From an uncultured bacterium (GTDB lineage Bacteria; Bacillota_I; Bacilli_A; RFN20; CAG-826), in NCBI GenBank assembly GCA_949297805.1, contig CASFTG010000001.1, positions 124,001-188,000 of the forward strand: 64,000 nt of DNA, given 5' to 3'. Shown one piece after another: positions 35,686 to 43,677 of the stretch (positions are counted from its first letter, which is position 1; each line of letters starts with the position of its first letter). The position numbers and the translations under genes were made by a program. The notes below the pieces were generated by a model. It was not told the DNA's origin. It was given only the letters and a program-made list of their open reading frames with translations, and did no database searches.

Positions 35686-36102
35686 ATGTTGATCGATGAA
35701 ATCCGCAAAGCCAATGTCGCGGCCATGAAGGCCCACGACCAGAACGCCCGGACGGCCTACTCGATGGTCATCTCGGCCTATCAGGCGTTGCTCACTTCTG
35801 GCTCCGGTAAGGAAGTGGGGGATGCCGACGTTATCCGCCTTATCATGAAGTTTGGCAAAGAACTCGATGAGGAAAGGGAAGGGTATATCAAAGCCAATCG
35901 GCTAGAGGACGCCGAGAAGATCGCCAAGCAGAAGGAGGCGATCTCGGTTTTCTTGCCGAAGATGCTTTCGGAAGCGGAGATCCGGGATATCATCGCCAAG
36001 CTCGACGATAAGTCGATTCCCTCTATTATGAAGTACTTCAAAGCCAACTACGATGGGAAAGTCGACATGGGCTTAGTCAATAAGATCGCGCGTTCGCTTT
36101 AA
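35686..36102 (+). CDS. GatB/YqeY domain-containing protein
   Basis: 138 aa, all-helical. 'MLIDEIRKANVAAMKAHDQN' (family pattern L-x-x-D-x-K-x-A-M-K-x-K-D), then 'EKIAKQKEAISVFLPKMLSE' (E-x-x-I-L-x-x-Y-L-P-x-x-L) identify the YqeY family. It resembles the tRNA-binding tail of amidotransferase GatB; function is uncertain. AAAGGAGGT lies 7 nt before the ATG, 13 nt after the TrkH-type stop. Confidence 0.88.
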   Translation: MLIDEIRKANVAAMKAHDQNARTAYSMVISAYQALLTSGSGKEVGDADVIRLIMKFGKELDEEREGYIKANRLEDAEKIAKQKEAISVFLPKMLSEAEIRDIIAKLDDKSIPSIMKYFKANYDGKVDMGLVNKIARSL

Positions 36103-36110
36103 GGAAAAAC

Positions 36111-36139
36111 TTTATTTCTTTGAACTAGTTTGCTAAGAT
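36111..36139 (+). promoter_or_regulatory. Putative promoter of tRNA-Trp
   Basis: TTTATT (36111-36116), a 17-bp spacer and TAAGAT (36134-36139). The tRNA starts 31 nt later. Confidence 0.45.
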
Positions 36140-36170
36140 ACCGCCTGCAGCCAAGGCTGCCAGGCGACAT

Positions 36171-36244
36171 AGGGGCTTGGTTCAATGGTAGAACAGAGGT
36201 CTCCAAAACCTTTAATGAGGGTTCGATTCCTTCAGCCCCTGCCA
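36171..36244 (+). tRNA. tRNA-Trp(CCA)
   Basis: A 74-nt cloverleaf with encoded CCA. The acceptor stem is AGGGGCU/AGCCCCU with discriminator G, the anticodon loop is CUCCAAA (anticodon CCA), and the T arm contains GGGUUCGAUUCC. It reads UGG only, consistent with TGA being a stop codon here. The IS3-family element is inserted 63 bp downstream. Confidence 0.95.
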
Positions 36245-36338
36245 TCTTATAACTAACATTTTGATACAAAGTAAGGGCGTCAAAATTAATGATATTTGTC
36301 CGAGAAATGATGTGTTACCCTTTTGTTGGACAAATTAA

Positions 36339-37157
36339 TCATACGGCAATGGTGCCGTTCCTTTCAAACCACTTATTCCTGAACGTCAACGGGGTCTGCC
36401 ATCCCAGGCGTTCCGCGATCCTCTTGGAGTTGTACCAGGCTATGTAGGCGTCGACGGCCCTCTTCAGGTCGTCGAAGGTCTGGAACTCGTCCTCGTGGCC
36501 GTGGAACATCTCGTTCTTCATCGTCCCGAAGAACGACTCCATTATCCCGTTGTCGAGGCAGTTGCCCTTCCGGGACATCGACTGCCTTATCCCCTCGGCC
36601 GAGAGCCTCTCCCCGTATTGCCTCATCTGGTATTGCCACCCCTGGTCGGAATGGAATATCAGCCCCCGGACCTCCGGGTTGGCCTCGAAGGCCCGGTCGA
36701 GCATTCGGATGGTTTGGGAGAAATCGGGCGTCTCGCTGAGGTCATAGGCGACGATCAGGCCGTCGAACATGTCCTTTATCGGCGATAGGTAGGCCTTCCC
36801 AAACGGGCACTTGAACTCGCTTACGTCGGTGGTCCATTTCCTGTTCGGCGCGTCGGCCTTGAAGTCGCGCTCCAGCAGGTTGTCGGCGACCTTCCCGACC
36901 GTCCCCTTGTATGAACGGTACCTCCTCCCCTTCCTGAAGGCCCCCTGGAGGCCGAGTTTCCTCATCATCCTGGCGACCTTCTTGTAGTTGACGGCTATGT
37001 GCCATCTGAACCAGAGCTCGCCCCAGACCTTCCTCACCCCGTATCGGCCCTTGCTGATCCGGTGTATGAGGGCGATGATCCTCATCAGCTTCCGGTTCGG
37101 CCCCGTCTCGTCCACCCCGTGCGGCGAGACCTCGAAGTAATAGGTCGACCGGGCCAT
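36339..37157 (-). CDS. IS3-family transposase OrfB (DDE catalytic domain)
   Basis: 272 aa from the internal ATG. The rve-type DDE core is visible: Asp in 'KWTTDVSEF', Asp in 'IFHSDQGWQYQ', and Glu in 'GIMESFFGTMKNE', with the HTH_21-like 'GRYGVRKVWGEL' upstream. The frame is open upstream to the A7 run at 37271-37277 and would encode 'REKAQAVKELREEGYRLPIL', typical of the OrfB N-terminus. The active protein is therefore probably an OrfAB fusion made by -1 frameshifting. Confidence 0.88.
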   Translation of the reverse strand: MARSTYYFEVSPHGVDETGPNRKLMRIIALIHRISKGRYGVRKVWGELWFRWHIAVNYKKVARMMRKLGLQGAFRKGRRYRSYKGTVGKVADNLLERDFKADAPNRKWTTDVSEFKCPFGKAYLSPIKDMFDGLIVAYDLSETPDFSQTIRMLDRAFEANPEVRGLIFHSDQGWQYQMRQYGERLSAEGIRQSMSRKGNCLDNGIMESFFGTMKNEMFHGHEDEFQTFDDLKRAVDAYIAWYNSKRIAERLGWQTPLTFRNKWFERNGTIAV

Positions 37158-37201
37158 CCCGGCGGCCTTCAGCAGGATTGGGAGGCGGTATCCCTCCTCC
37201 C

Positions 37202-37714
37202 TCAGTTCCTTGACGGCTTGCGCTTTCTCCCGGAGCCCCGGGGCGCCGCCCGCCTCCGGAGCTCCAGCAATTTTTTTAGGTACGCGTTCTCGGTCCTTAG
37301 GTATTCGAGCTCGGCCTGGTCGGCGTTGCCTTCCGCTTGTTTCCCTTTCCCCATGGCGAATGCCTCCTCGGCCATGGATTTTAATGCATCCGGGCCGGAT
37401 TCCCTAAGCTTTCTCGCCCATGTTAGGGGCTGGGAAGGGGAACGCAGCCCCATGGCGGAGGCGACCTCCCAAGGATCCTCGCCGGCGAGGATCCTCGAGG
37501 CGGCCGCCGCCTTCTCCCCGGCCGTCCAGAGCCTGGCGGGCTTCCTTTCCAGCCCGTCATCGCCGAACTTTTCGTAGGCCCTCGCCCAGTTCCTCACGTT
37601 GCCGGAAAACGCGGCCCGCGAGACCCCCTCGGGGGTCAGCGACAGGTCGAACTTCCCCTGCCTGAGGAGCAAGACGAACTTGAGCTTCTCCTCCTTTGTG
37701 TACCTTCTGTTCAT
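37202..37714 (-). CDS. IS3-family transposase OrfA (helix-turn-helix)
   Basis: 170 aa. Two helix-turn-helix segments ('SRAAFSGNVRNWARAYEKFG' and 'WEVASAMGLRSPSQPLTWAR') are followed by a leucine-zipper-like helix, 'LEYLRTENAYLKKLLELRR'. It binds the terminal repeats. The ATG at 37714 has AAGGA 6 nt upstream; an in-frame start at 37747 lies in the terminal repeat. The slippery AAAAAAA is in the codons for YLKKL, where -1 slippage enters OrfB. Confidence 0.85.
   Translation of the reverse strand: MNRRYTKEEKLKFVLLLRQGKFDLSLTPEGVSRAAFSGNVRNWARAYEKFGDDGLERKPARLWTAGEKAAAASRILAGEDPWEVASAMGLRSPSQPLTWARKLRESGPDALKSMAEEAFAMGKGKQAEGNADQAELEYLRTENAYLKKLLELRRRAAPRGSGRKRKPSRN
37271..37277 (-). promoter_or_regulatory. 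Slippery A7 for programmed -1 frameshifting (OrfA to OrfB)
   Basis: On the minus strand AAAAAAA spans codons CTA-AAA-AAA-TTG. A -1 slip gives AAA-AAA-ATT-GCT and stays open through OrfB. IS3 elements classically use this mechanism. Confidence 0.7.
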
Positions 37715-37845
37715 ATGCAGTCCTTTCTTTGTGCTCAGACTGTCCAAACTTTAGGTAACACATCAAAATCGGGCATTTTTTCTTTTTATGCGTTTTGCTA
37801 GTATAGAAAAATTGGTTCGAACTTATAATTTTTAGGATTTTAGTT

Positions 37846-37917
37846 CTACTAGAAAAACAATACCCCTACTGGAGAAACGTTAGGCTACTAGAAAAACGAA
37901 ACCCTACTGTATACAAC
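37846..37917 (+). repeat. Short tandem repeats (CTACTRGARAAAC, about 19-20 bp period)
   Basis: Three clear copies of CTACT-[AG]-GA-[AG]-AAAC start at 37846, 37866 and 37885, and a decayed fourth (CTACTGTATACAAC) at 37904. Periods are 20, 19 and 19 bp, so the copies lie on nearly one DNA face. An inverted related copy (CCTTCTAGTAGGG) occurs at about 38733-38745 beyond the acetyltransferase gene. They may be regulator binding sites or iteron-like. Confidence 0.6.
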
Positions 37918-37965
37918 AAAGCAATTAATGTTCTTTTAAATTCAAGGCAATGATAAAATTTTATT

Positions 37966-38616
37966 GTGTTCAAAATGATGAAAATTGATTTAAAGGAATA
38001 TTTAAGGTCGCCATGTTCTGCTTCTAGCCTGCCTTATTGGAAAAGCAAGCAAATACAGATACCAAGTGATATTTTGGTTGTCCATGATAAGGATTACAAG
38101 GCTGATATTTTTCAAGATTATAAAGATGAGAGATATTTTAGACTTTACAATGACTTATCCAGTATCGATTCGATTGAAAGAAATAAAGATGTATGTGTCG
38201 AATATGTCAGCGAAAAAACTATTAATGATCTAGTCGATACAATAAACATTAGCTATGATTATTTAAAGGTAACTAAGGAGCAAATCTTGTTGTTGCAAAA
38301 AACTCCTGTCTATGATTCTAGATTTTGGATTTTGTTAAAAGAAAAGCATTCAAATGATTATGTCGGAAGCGGAATAGCTGATTTTGATACATCAATCGGC
38401 GAATTGATCATCGAATGGATCGAAGTTGCTCCCGTTCATAGAAGAAAAGGTTATGGAACATTAATCGTCAATTTCTTGTTAAATGAAGCTAAAGGAATTG
38501 TCAAGTTTGCTACAGTATCAGGCAAGGTTGATGACCAAAATATGCCAGAAAGGCTCTATAGAAAATGCGGATTTGTTGGTAATGATATCTGGCATATTCT
38601 GCATAGGTGCTCCTAA
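37966..38616 (+). CDS. GNAT-family N-acetyltransferase (AT-rich, acquired)
   Basis: 216 aa. The C-terminal GNAT fold contains 'IEWIEVAPVHRRKGYGTLIV' with the acetyl-CoA loop R-R-K-G-Y-G, and a final 'ERLYRKCGFVGND' (Y-x-x-x-G-F). Base composition and codon use (AAT, ATT, AGA, TTA rich) differ sharply from the GC-balanced neighbours. The gene lies between two insertion sequences, suggesting horizontal acquisition. The start is uncertain: GTG at 37966 or ATG at 37975/37978, with no clear ribosome binding site. The substrate (drug, protein or small molecule) is unknown. Confidence 0.78.
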   Translation: MFKMMKIDLKEYLRSPCSASSLPYWKSKQIQIPSDILVVHDKDYKADIFQDYKDERYFRLYNDLSSIDSIERNKDVCVEYVSEKTINDLVDTINISYDYLKVTKEQILLLQKTPVYDSRFWILLKEKHSNDYVGSGIADFDTSIGELIIEWIEVAPVHRRKGYGTLIVNFLLNEAKGIVKFATVSGKVDDQNMPERLYRKCGFVGNDIWHILHRCS

Positions 38617-38753
38617 TAAAAAAATCAAAATTCAGTTCATTGAAGCTTTTAATAACATATAACTGCAAGTAAATGACGACATTAATTTTTCATTAAGATT
38701 TCAAATTTTTTGGTAATTTTTCAAAATAAACTCCTTCTAGTAGGGAGTATCTC
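38617..38753. other. AT-rich non-coding stretch between the acetyltransferase and the IS256 left end
   Basis: It holds no gene I can support. The sequence is AT-rich like the acetyltransferase gene and contains CTCC-ttctagta-GGGAG, an imperfect inverted repeat related to the tandem repeats at 37846. The following 38754-38975 is the leader of the IS256-family element. Confidence 0.5.
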
Positions 38754-40217
38754 AAATGTTGTGTTTCTCTCCCGTTGAGACCTTTTGATTGACTTTCTTG
38801 CCGGCAGGCAATGCGTTCCGGACGGATATCCGGACGGAAGGCACTTTGGATGGCGACGACGTTTGGCCGAAGCAGGCCGTACCGTCCCAACCCCCTAGGG
38901 GGTCGCCGCGGCTTCCGGTCCAAAAGAAAGGCGGGCGCCCGCATAATTATGTTGCTTTACATAGGAGGTGCCCGCATGGCAGATTCTAAAGCAATCCTGG
39001 ACGAACAACTACACAAAAGGCGAAAGGGGGGCAGACGAAGCCCCTCGCCGACGTCATCGCCGAATGGATGAGGGCCGAGCTTCGGTCCGCCCTCCAGAAG
39101 GCGATAGACGCCGAGTTCTCGGTTCACATCGGATACGAGGCCGGGAAGAAGCCCGAGGGATCCGACGACCCCAACGTGAGGAACGGGGGCTGCGAAAGGA
39201 CGATAGACGCCGAGTACGGCCCCGTCATCGTCAGGATGCCGAGGGCCAGGGAATCCGGCTTCGAGCCCGAGGTCGCGCCCAAGTACTCGCGGTCGACGTC
39301 CTTCGTCGCCGACGTGGTATGCGCCTTATATAGGGCGAACCTCTCGGGGTCGCAGATCCGGGAGGCGGTGGACTCCCTATACGGGGTCGGGGTCTCCGAG
39401 TCGAGGATAACGGCCGTCGTCGACGCCGTCGCCGGGGACGCGGAGTCCTTCAGGAAGTCCCGTTGCCGAAGAAGGCCCTCGCCCTCTTCGCCGACTCCGT
39501 ATTCATCCCCCTCCGGAGGGGGACGGTCTCGCGCGAGGCGGTCAACATCCTAATGGCGATCGGGGAGGACGGCTACCCCTACGTCGTCGACTTCTCGATA
39601 ACCCCGGAGGAATCGGCTTCGGAATGGCGGTCGGTCTTCGAGAGGGTCAGGCAACGGGGGCTGGAGAAGGCCTTCGTCGTCGTCTCCGACGGGATCGCCG
39701 GCATGGCCGAGGCGGTCAAGGCGTGCTTCCCCAACGCAAGGCATCAAAGATGCCTCGTCCACGTCGCCCGTAACGTCGCCGCGAAGGTCGGCAGGGCCGA
39801 CAAGGGGGACGTCATGTCCGACTTCCTCGCCGTCGCCAAGGCCAAGGACCCGGAGGACGCCGCCTCGGTCCTCGGCCAATTCCTCGACAAATGGGGGGAG
39901 AAGCACCCGGAGATAATCGAATGGGCCGACCGCCAGGACACCGACGAGCTCTTCGCCTTCATGGCCGCCCCGCGGCCCCTTTGGAGGTATATCTGCTCCA
40001 ACAACCGGATCGAGTCGTTCAACAAGGAGATCAGGCGGAACTGCAAGGTGCACGTCCAATGGGTGACCGAGGATTCCGAGAAGCTATTCCTGGTCACCCT
40101 GTTCAACCGTTACAACTACCGGATCGGCAAAAGGGCGATCCTCGCCGCGGAGGAGGTTGCAAAGTTTATGGCTGACTTCTAAGATATTCAGGTCGGGATG
40201 CCCGAAACACAACATTT
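38754..40217 (+). mobile_element. IS256-family insertion sequence (degenerate or frameshifted)
   Basis: 14-bp perfect inverted repeats, AAATGTTGTGTTTC at 38754-38767 and its complement at 40204-40217, enclose 1464 bp with one transposase gene. I see no matching 8-9 bp target duplication (AGTATCTC left, AGGAAAGT right), so the ends may extend further or the flanks have changed. A strong AGGAGGTG precedes the transposase ATG. The AT-rich flanks on both sides look like one older island. Confidence 0.78.
38976..40182 (+). pseudogene. IS256-family (Mutator-type) transposase with two -1 frameshifts
   Basis: About 402 aa when repaired. It begins MADSKAILDEQLHKRRKGG, continues in the next frame as QTKPLADVIAEWMRAEL (restoring one G in the G6 run at 39026-39031), then after 'DAESFRKS' shifts again near 39459-39461 (one C missing) to LPKKALALFADSVFIPLR. 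The core is typical: 'ITPEESASEWRSVFERVRQRG', 'VVSDGIAGMAEAVKACFP' with the catalytic Asp, 'HQRCLVHVARNV', and 'NNRIESFNKEIRR' with the catalytic Glu. Both lesions are single-base losses in G/C runs. Without repair no active protein is made. Confidence 0.83.
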
Positions 40218-40312
40218 AGGAAAGTCTCAAGAATTGTCCTTGTTTACACATTTATATCCATAAATATTATTTGATTAATATTTTCGTCTTTGTATTTAAA
40301 TTTAGACGCCGC

Positions 40313-40882
40313 TTAACTGAATCTTTCGATCACCGATTCGTCGCCGGAGAATAAGATAGCCTTTAATCCGGCCTTTTTTGCTCCTTCGATGTTCTTTGGC
40401 TGGTCATCGATCATATAGGCTTCTTCAAATTGTCCATACTTCCGGCCACGTTCTAATGCGAGCTTATAGATAGCGGGCTCTGGCTTGATTAGTTTCTCCT
40501 TATAAGACAAGACGATTTCATCAAAGTAATCGTGAATATTTATGGAAGAATAGACTTCATCTATCAATCCCTCGCAGCAATTGCTTAGAAGGCAGAATAA
40601 GTAATCCCCTTGGCCTTTCCGCCTCTTGATCCAGTCGAGCAACGGGGCGTTTAAACAGTAGTAGGAGCGGAACTCCCTCTTTACTTCTGCCTCATCCATC
40701 TCCAAGTCTCTCGCAATCATGGTGAGGATTTCCTTATAGGTATAAACCCCAGCATCACCCGGCTGGAAATAATGGTTCTTCCGCTTCATCGCCTCCTCTT
40801 CCGGGAAATGGTTTCGGAAGAAGCGGGGCGCGATCTCGTCCGCCAGGACCCCGAAGGAATCGAATATCAATAAGGTACTCAT
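40313..40882 (-). CDS. HAD-superfamily hydrolase
   Basis: 189 aa. It starts 'TLLIFDSFGVLADEI', where the nucleophile Asp is followed by S-F-G rather than the usual x-D. Motif II is LLSNCC, motif III Lys lies in 'KLIKPEPAIYKLAL', and motif IV is MIDDQPKN. The overall cap and length fit HAD-IA phosphatases (YihX/dehalogenase-like). Loss of the second Asp of D-x-D is seen in some subfamilies with F-D-x-x-G-V-L. The substrate is unknown. It stands alone, bordered by the AT-rich remnant at 40218-40312. Confidence 0.75.
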   Translation of the reverse strand: MSTLLIFDSFGVLADEIAPRFFRNHFPEEEAMKRKNHYFQPGDAGVYTYKEILTMIARDLEMDEAEVKREFRSYYCLNAPLLDWIKRRKGQGDYLFCLLSNCCEGLIDEVYSSINIHDYFDEIVLSYKEKLIKPEPAIYKLALERGRKYGQFEEAYMIDDQPKNIEGAKKAGLKAILFSGDESVIERFS

Positions 40883-40977
40883 GGCAGTATCTTAAACTAT
40901 TCTTTTTTCTGGGTAATCATTTGGATAGATGAGTTGGATATCGTTAAACGATGGACTTCACTTTATAGACTATGGCC

Positions 40978-41172
40978 ATGACATATTCCAAAACCACTGA
41001 AAAGACGATTAATGAAATTAAAAGGCTCTTCCGTCTTAAGCTCGATTGTCCCCTTGAGGATGTCATCGAATCCTTAGAGGTGACGTTGCAACTAGCGAAG
41101 GCTACCTCCACTCAGGACGAGGCTTTTACTCATGACTGCCAAGCGGCCATCGAAGAGCTGAAATTGAATTAG
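40978..41172 (+). CDS. Small helical hypothetical protein
   Basis: 64 aa, hydrophilic and predicted helical, unrecognised. Base composition fits the host rather than the AT-rich island. Two in-frame ATGs exist (40972 and 40978). TATAGA at 40964-40969 leaves 8 nt before the second ATG, matching the leaderless spacing seen elsewhere in this window, so 40978 is preferred. No Shine-Dalgarno is visible. Confidence 0.5.
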   Translation: MTYSKTTEKTINEIKRLFRLKLDCPLEDVIESLEVTLQLAKATSTQDEAFTHDCQAAIEELKLN

Positions 41173-41237
41173 ATATCGCCGTTTTGCAAAGATTTTAAGT
41201 TATGAAATAACAGCCAATTACGGCGGTTTTCTTATCT

Positions 41238-41257
41238 CTTCTCCATATTTGGAGAAG
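41238..41257. promoter_or_regulatory. Perfect palindrome at the start of the GT-C-like gene
   Basis: CTTCTCCA-TATT-TGGAGAAG, 8-bp perfect arms around 4 bp, ends 2 bp before the GTG at 41260. It could be a dimeric repressor operator or, in RNA, a hairpin hiding the GGAG ribosome site. Confidence 0.5.
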
Positions 41258-41259
41258 GG

Positions 41260-43677
41260 GTGTTCCTCTTTCTCGTTTTCTTTATTTGGCTTGCCATCTA
41301 TAATGCCTTCCGCATGCTTTTCCTTTTCTTATTCGCCATCCCCCTCCTGGCCTTCGCTCTCCAAGCCGGCATCGGGGTTCTTTGGAGTTTGAAGAAGAAA
41401 CATCCGCTTTATGGGAAGGCGGACTGGCTTAATCTTCTCCTCGATTATGGAATATGTTTGGGGGTTGGGCTTATCCCGACCATTTTGGCTTTTTGCCTGT
41501 TCCCGCGGATCAGCCTATGGGGATATTCGTTTTTCTATCTTGTCCTCTCGGGCTTAGTAATGCTCTTCGCTCCCCACCGGCTTATCCGAAAGCAAGGCTG
41601 GGAGAAGAATCGGGCCCGAGCCCGTTATCTTGCTTTGACCTTATTTGGGTTCTCGCTTTTAGAACTCTTCGCCTTCAATGCCCAAAGCTATCGGAAAGGC
41701 GAGGTCATTATCGGGGAAGGAACCGAGATCGCCAACGTCATCGATTACCATGGCAAGCTTGGCGAAAACGAAGACGGTTTCTTGGTTAAAGACGGGGATT
41801 ACTTCATCGTGACTAAAGAGAAGGGCTGGGATTGGAATATCGCTTTCGAGTTCGCCGATGCTCCCAATAATACTTACTATTTGCATTTGACCTATTCTGA
41901 TGATGGGAAGGAATTCGTCAATGAGTGGACCTTCCAGGTCAACCCGGCCGACGATGATTCCTGTGTCCTAGGTTTAGCCGGCGATTCCCCTTATATCAAA
42001 GTCGAGGTTGAAGCCGATAACTCCCGGATCCATACCGAGGACTTCCTCGAATTGACCGGAATTTACGTTAATCGTTCCTTGAAAGCCGACTTCAATCTGG
42101 TCCGTTTCGGGGCGATCGCCGTCTTAGTAAGTTTTGTTCTTTATCTCTTCCCGATCTGTCGGCATTACGGTGCCTTTGAGGGGAATAAGGTCCGTTCGGC
42201 TTATGTCGGGGCTTTTGCCTTGACGGTGACTGCTTTGTTGGTCTTTATCGTCATTAGCCTTACCAACGTTGATTACTTCTATTTGGAGTATCCAGTCGAT
42301 ACGGCAACCCTTAATAATGACAATCTCACCAGTATCTACTACCGGCTTTTCGACGCTTTCCATAAAGGGCAGGTCAACCTTGATATCGAAGTCGATCCTT
42401 TGTTGGCGACATTGGAGAATCCCTGGTCACCAAGCGAATGGCATCGAGTGGGGGCAAGCGTCCGCTGGGACCACGCTTATTTCGACGGGAAGTACTATGC
42501 CTATTATGGGCCCGCCCCGGTCTTGCTACTTATGTATCCGGTCTATTGGTTAAGCGGGGGCAAGTACCTGCCGGGGCTATTGTTCATGCAGATCGTCCCG
42601 ACGCTGGTCTTGCTTGGGGTTTTCTTCCTATTGCTTATTGAGCTTTCAATCTTCCTCAATGGCCGGGTCAATTATTTGATGGTCGGGATGCTTTTCATCC
42701 TCGGCATCTTCACCTCGATGAGCCTGGCCAACGTCACCTATAAAGAAGGCGGATACCATGAGGGCATTTACCATACCCCGATCATCTTCGGGTTGGTCTT
42801 CCTCTCCCTTTTCCTCCTGTTTAGTTTCCTCGCTTATCGGAAAGTCAAGTTCCGGATGCTTTATTTTGCTTTAGCTTGCTTGTGTTTCGTTGGGATGATG
42901 GCCTCCCGCCCGAGCTTGGTGTTCGCGATTTTGTTGGCCCTCCCTTTGTATATCAATTTGCTGATCAAGGAAAGAAAGCATGAGGGCAAGCTTTGGCTTT
43001 CCTTTGCGCCTGGTTTAGCCGTCATCGTCACCGGCGGGGCTTTATTGGCTTATTACAATTACATCCGGTTCGATTCGATCCTTGAGTTTGGGCAATCGTA
43101 TCAGATGAATTACGATCAGACGGAATTGGATTACGCCGCGAATAAGCTCTTCCCCTCAATCCTTCATTTCCTTCTACAGCCGGGTAAGTTCTATAACCAG
43201 TTCCCTTTCGTCTCCTGCTCGGTCATCCGTTATACCTTTGAAGACTGCCCTTATGTCCAAGGGTATTACGGGGTATTCATGGTGCCTTTCTTCCTCCTTC
43301 TTTTGATCTCGGGCTTTGCGGTCGGGAAGAAAGAAGGCTGGGAAAAACGGGCCTTCCTTTTTGCTTTCCCGGTGCTGCTATTCATCTTAGCCTTCACCAC
43401 CTATTCGAAAGCCGGCGTCTGCGCCCGTTACCTGATTGAGTTCTATTATTTAGCGACCCTTGGCTCGGCCGGGACTTGGCTGAAGTTATTGGACCGGTCG
43501 AAAGACTCGACGGTTCAGCCCTATACCCTCTCCATCGGCTTCTTCGCCTTGTATCTTTCCTCTTTCCTTGGGCTTTGCCTTCTCTTTGATACTTTCGATG
43601 GCTGGCTGCTTGGCGATGCCTACGGCTTGCCCGGTTACATAAAGGAAGCTTTCTTCAAGCTTAATTGCATCTTATGA
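41260..43677 (+). CDS. Large membrane protein, GT-C-type glycosyltransferase candidate
   Basis: 805 aa with about 12 membrane segments. A soluble beta-rich insert lies between the fourth and fifth helices (about residues 145-275). A conserved luminal/external segment, 'RWDHAYFDGKYYAYYGPAP', sits near residue 405. The layout resembles integral-membrane GT-C transferases that use polyprenyl-phosphate sugars, and the cotranscribed GT2 gene downstream (DPM1-like) would supply the lipid-linked sugar. No D-D/D-E catalytic pair can be assigned confidently. The GTG at 41260 overlaps a palindrome; an ATG at 41314 is an alternative start. Confidence 0.6.
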   Translation: MFLFLVFFIWLAIYNAFRMLFLFLFAIPLLAFALQAGIGVLWSLKKKHPLYGKADWLNLLLDYGICLGVGLIPTILAFCLFPRISLWGYSFFYLVLSGLVMLFAPHRLIRKQGWEKNRARARYLALTLFGFSLLELFAFNAQSYRKGEVIIGEGTEIANVIDYHGKLGENEDGFLVKDGDYFIVTKEKGWDWNIAFEFADAPNNTYYLHLTYSDDGKEFVNEWTFQVNPADDDSCVLGLAGDSPYIKVEVEADNSRIHTEDFLELTGIYVNRSLKADFNLVRFGAIAVLVSFVLYLFPICRHYGAFEGNKVRSAYVGAFALTVTALLVFIVISLTNVDYFYLEYPVDTATLNNDNLTSIYYRLFDAFHKGQVNLDIEVDPLLATLENPWSPSEWHRVGASVRWDHAYFDGKYYAYYGPAPVLLLMYPVYWLSGGKYLPGLLFMQIVPTLVLLGVFFLLLIELSIFLNGRVNYLMVGMLFILGIFTSMSLANVTYKEGGYHEGIYHTPIIFGLVFLSLFLLFSFLAYRKVKFRMLYFALACLCFVGMMASRPSLVFAILLALPLYINLLIKERKHEGKLWLSFAPGLAVIVTGGALLAYYNYIRFDSILEFGQSYQMNYDQTELDYAANKLFPSILHFLLQPGKFYNQFPFVSCSVIRYTFEDCPYVQGYYGVFMVPFFLLLLISGFAVGKKEGWEKRAFLFAFPVLLFILAFTTYSKAGVCARYLIEFYYLATLGSAGTWLKLLDRSKDSTVQPYTLSIGFFALYLSSFLGLCLLFDTFDGWLLGDAYGLPGYIKEAFFKLNCIL

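Larger units (their letters stand above)
36308..37765 (-). mobile_element. IS3-family insertion sequence (IS150-like)
   Basis: A complete element of 1458 bp. The 25-bp terminal inverted repeats at 36308-36332 and 37741-37765 share the outer TGATGTGTTACC and inner TTGGACA. AAA flanks both ends, a plausible 3-bp target duplication. The two transposase frames (orfA, orfB) lie on the minus strand with a slippery A7 between them. It is GC-richer than the AT-rich sequence to its right. Confidence 0.88.

Noticed and set aside
36999..37577. Plus-strand open frame inside the IS3-like element
   Set aside because: It is the complement of orfA and orfB, with no ribosome site and no recognisable family.
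37846..37917. CRISPR array
   Set aside because: Repeats are only about 13 bp, spacers 6-7 bp, copies imperfect, and no cas genes are present.
36308..40217. Composite transposon carrying the acetyltransferase
   Set aside because: The two flanking insertion sequences belong to different families with unrelated terminal repeats, so they cannot act as one unit.
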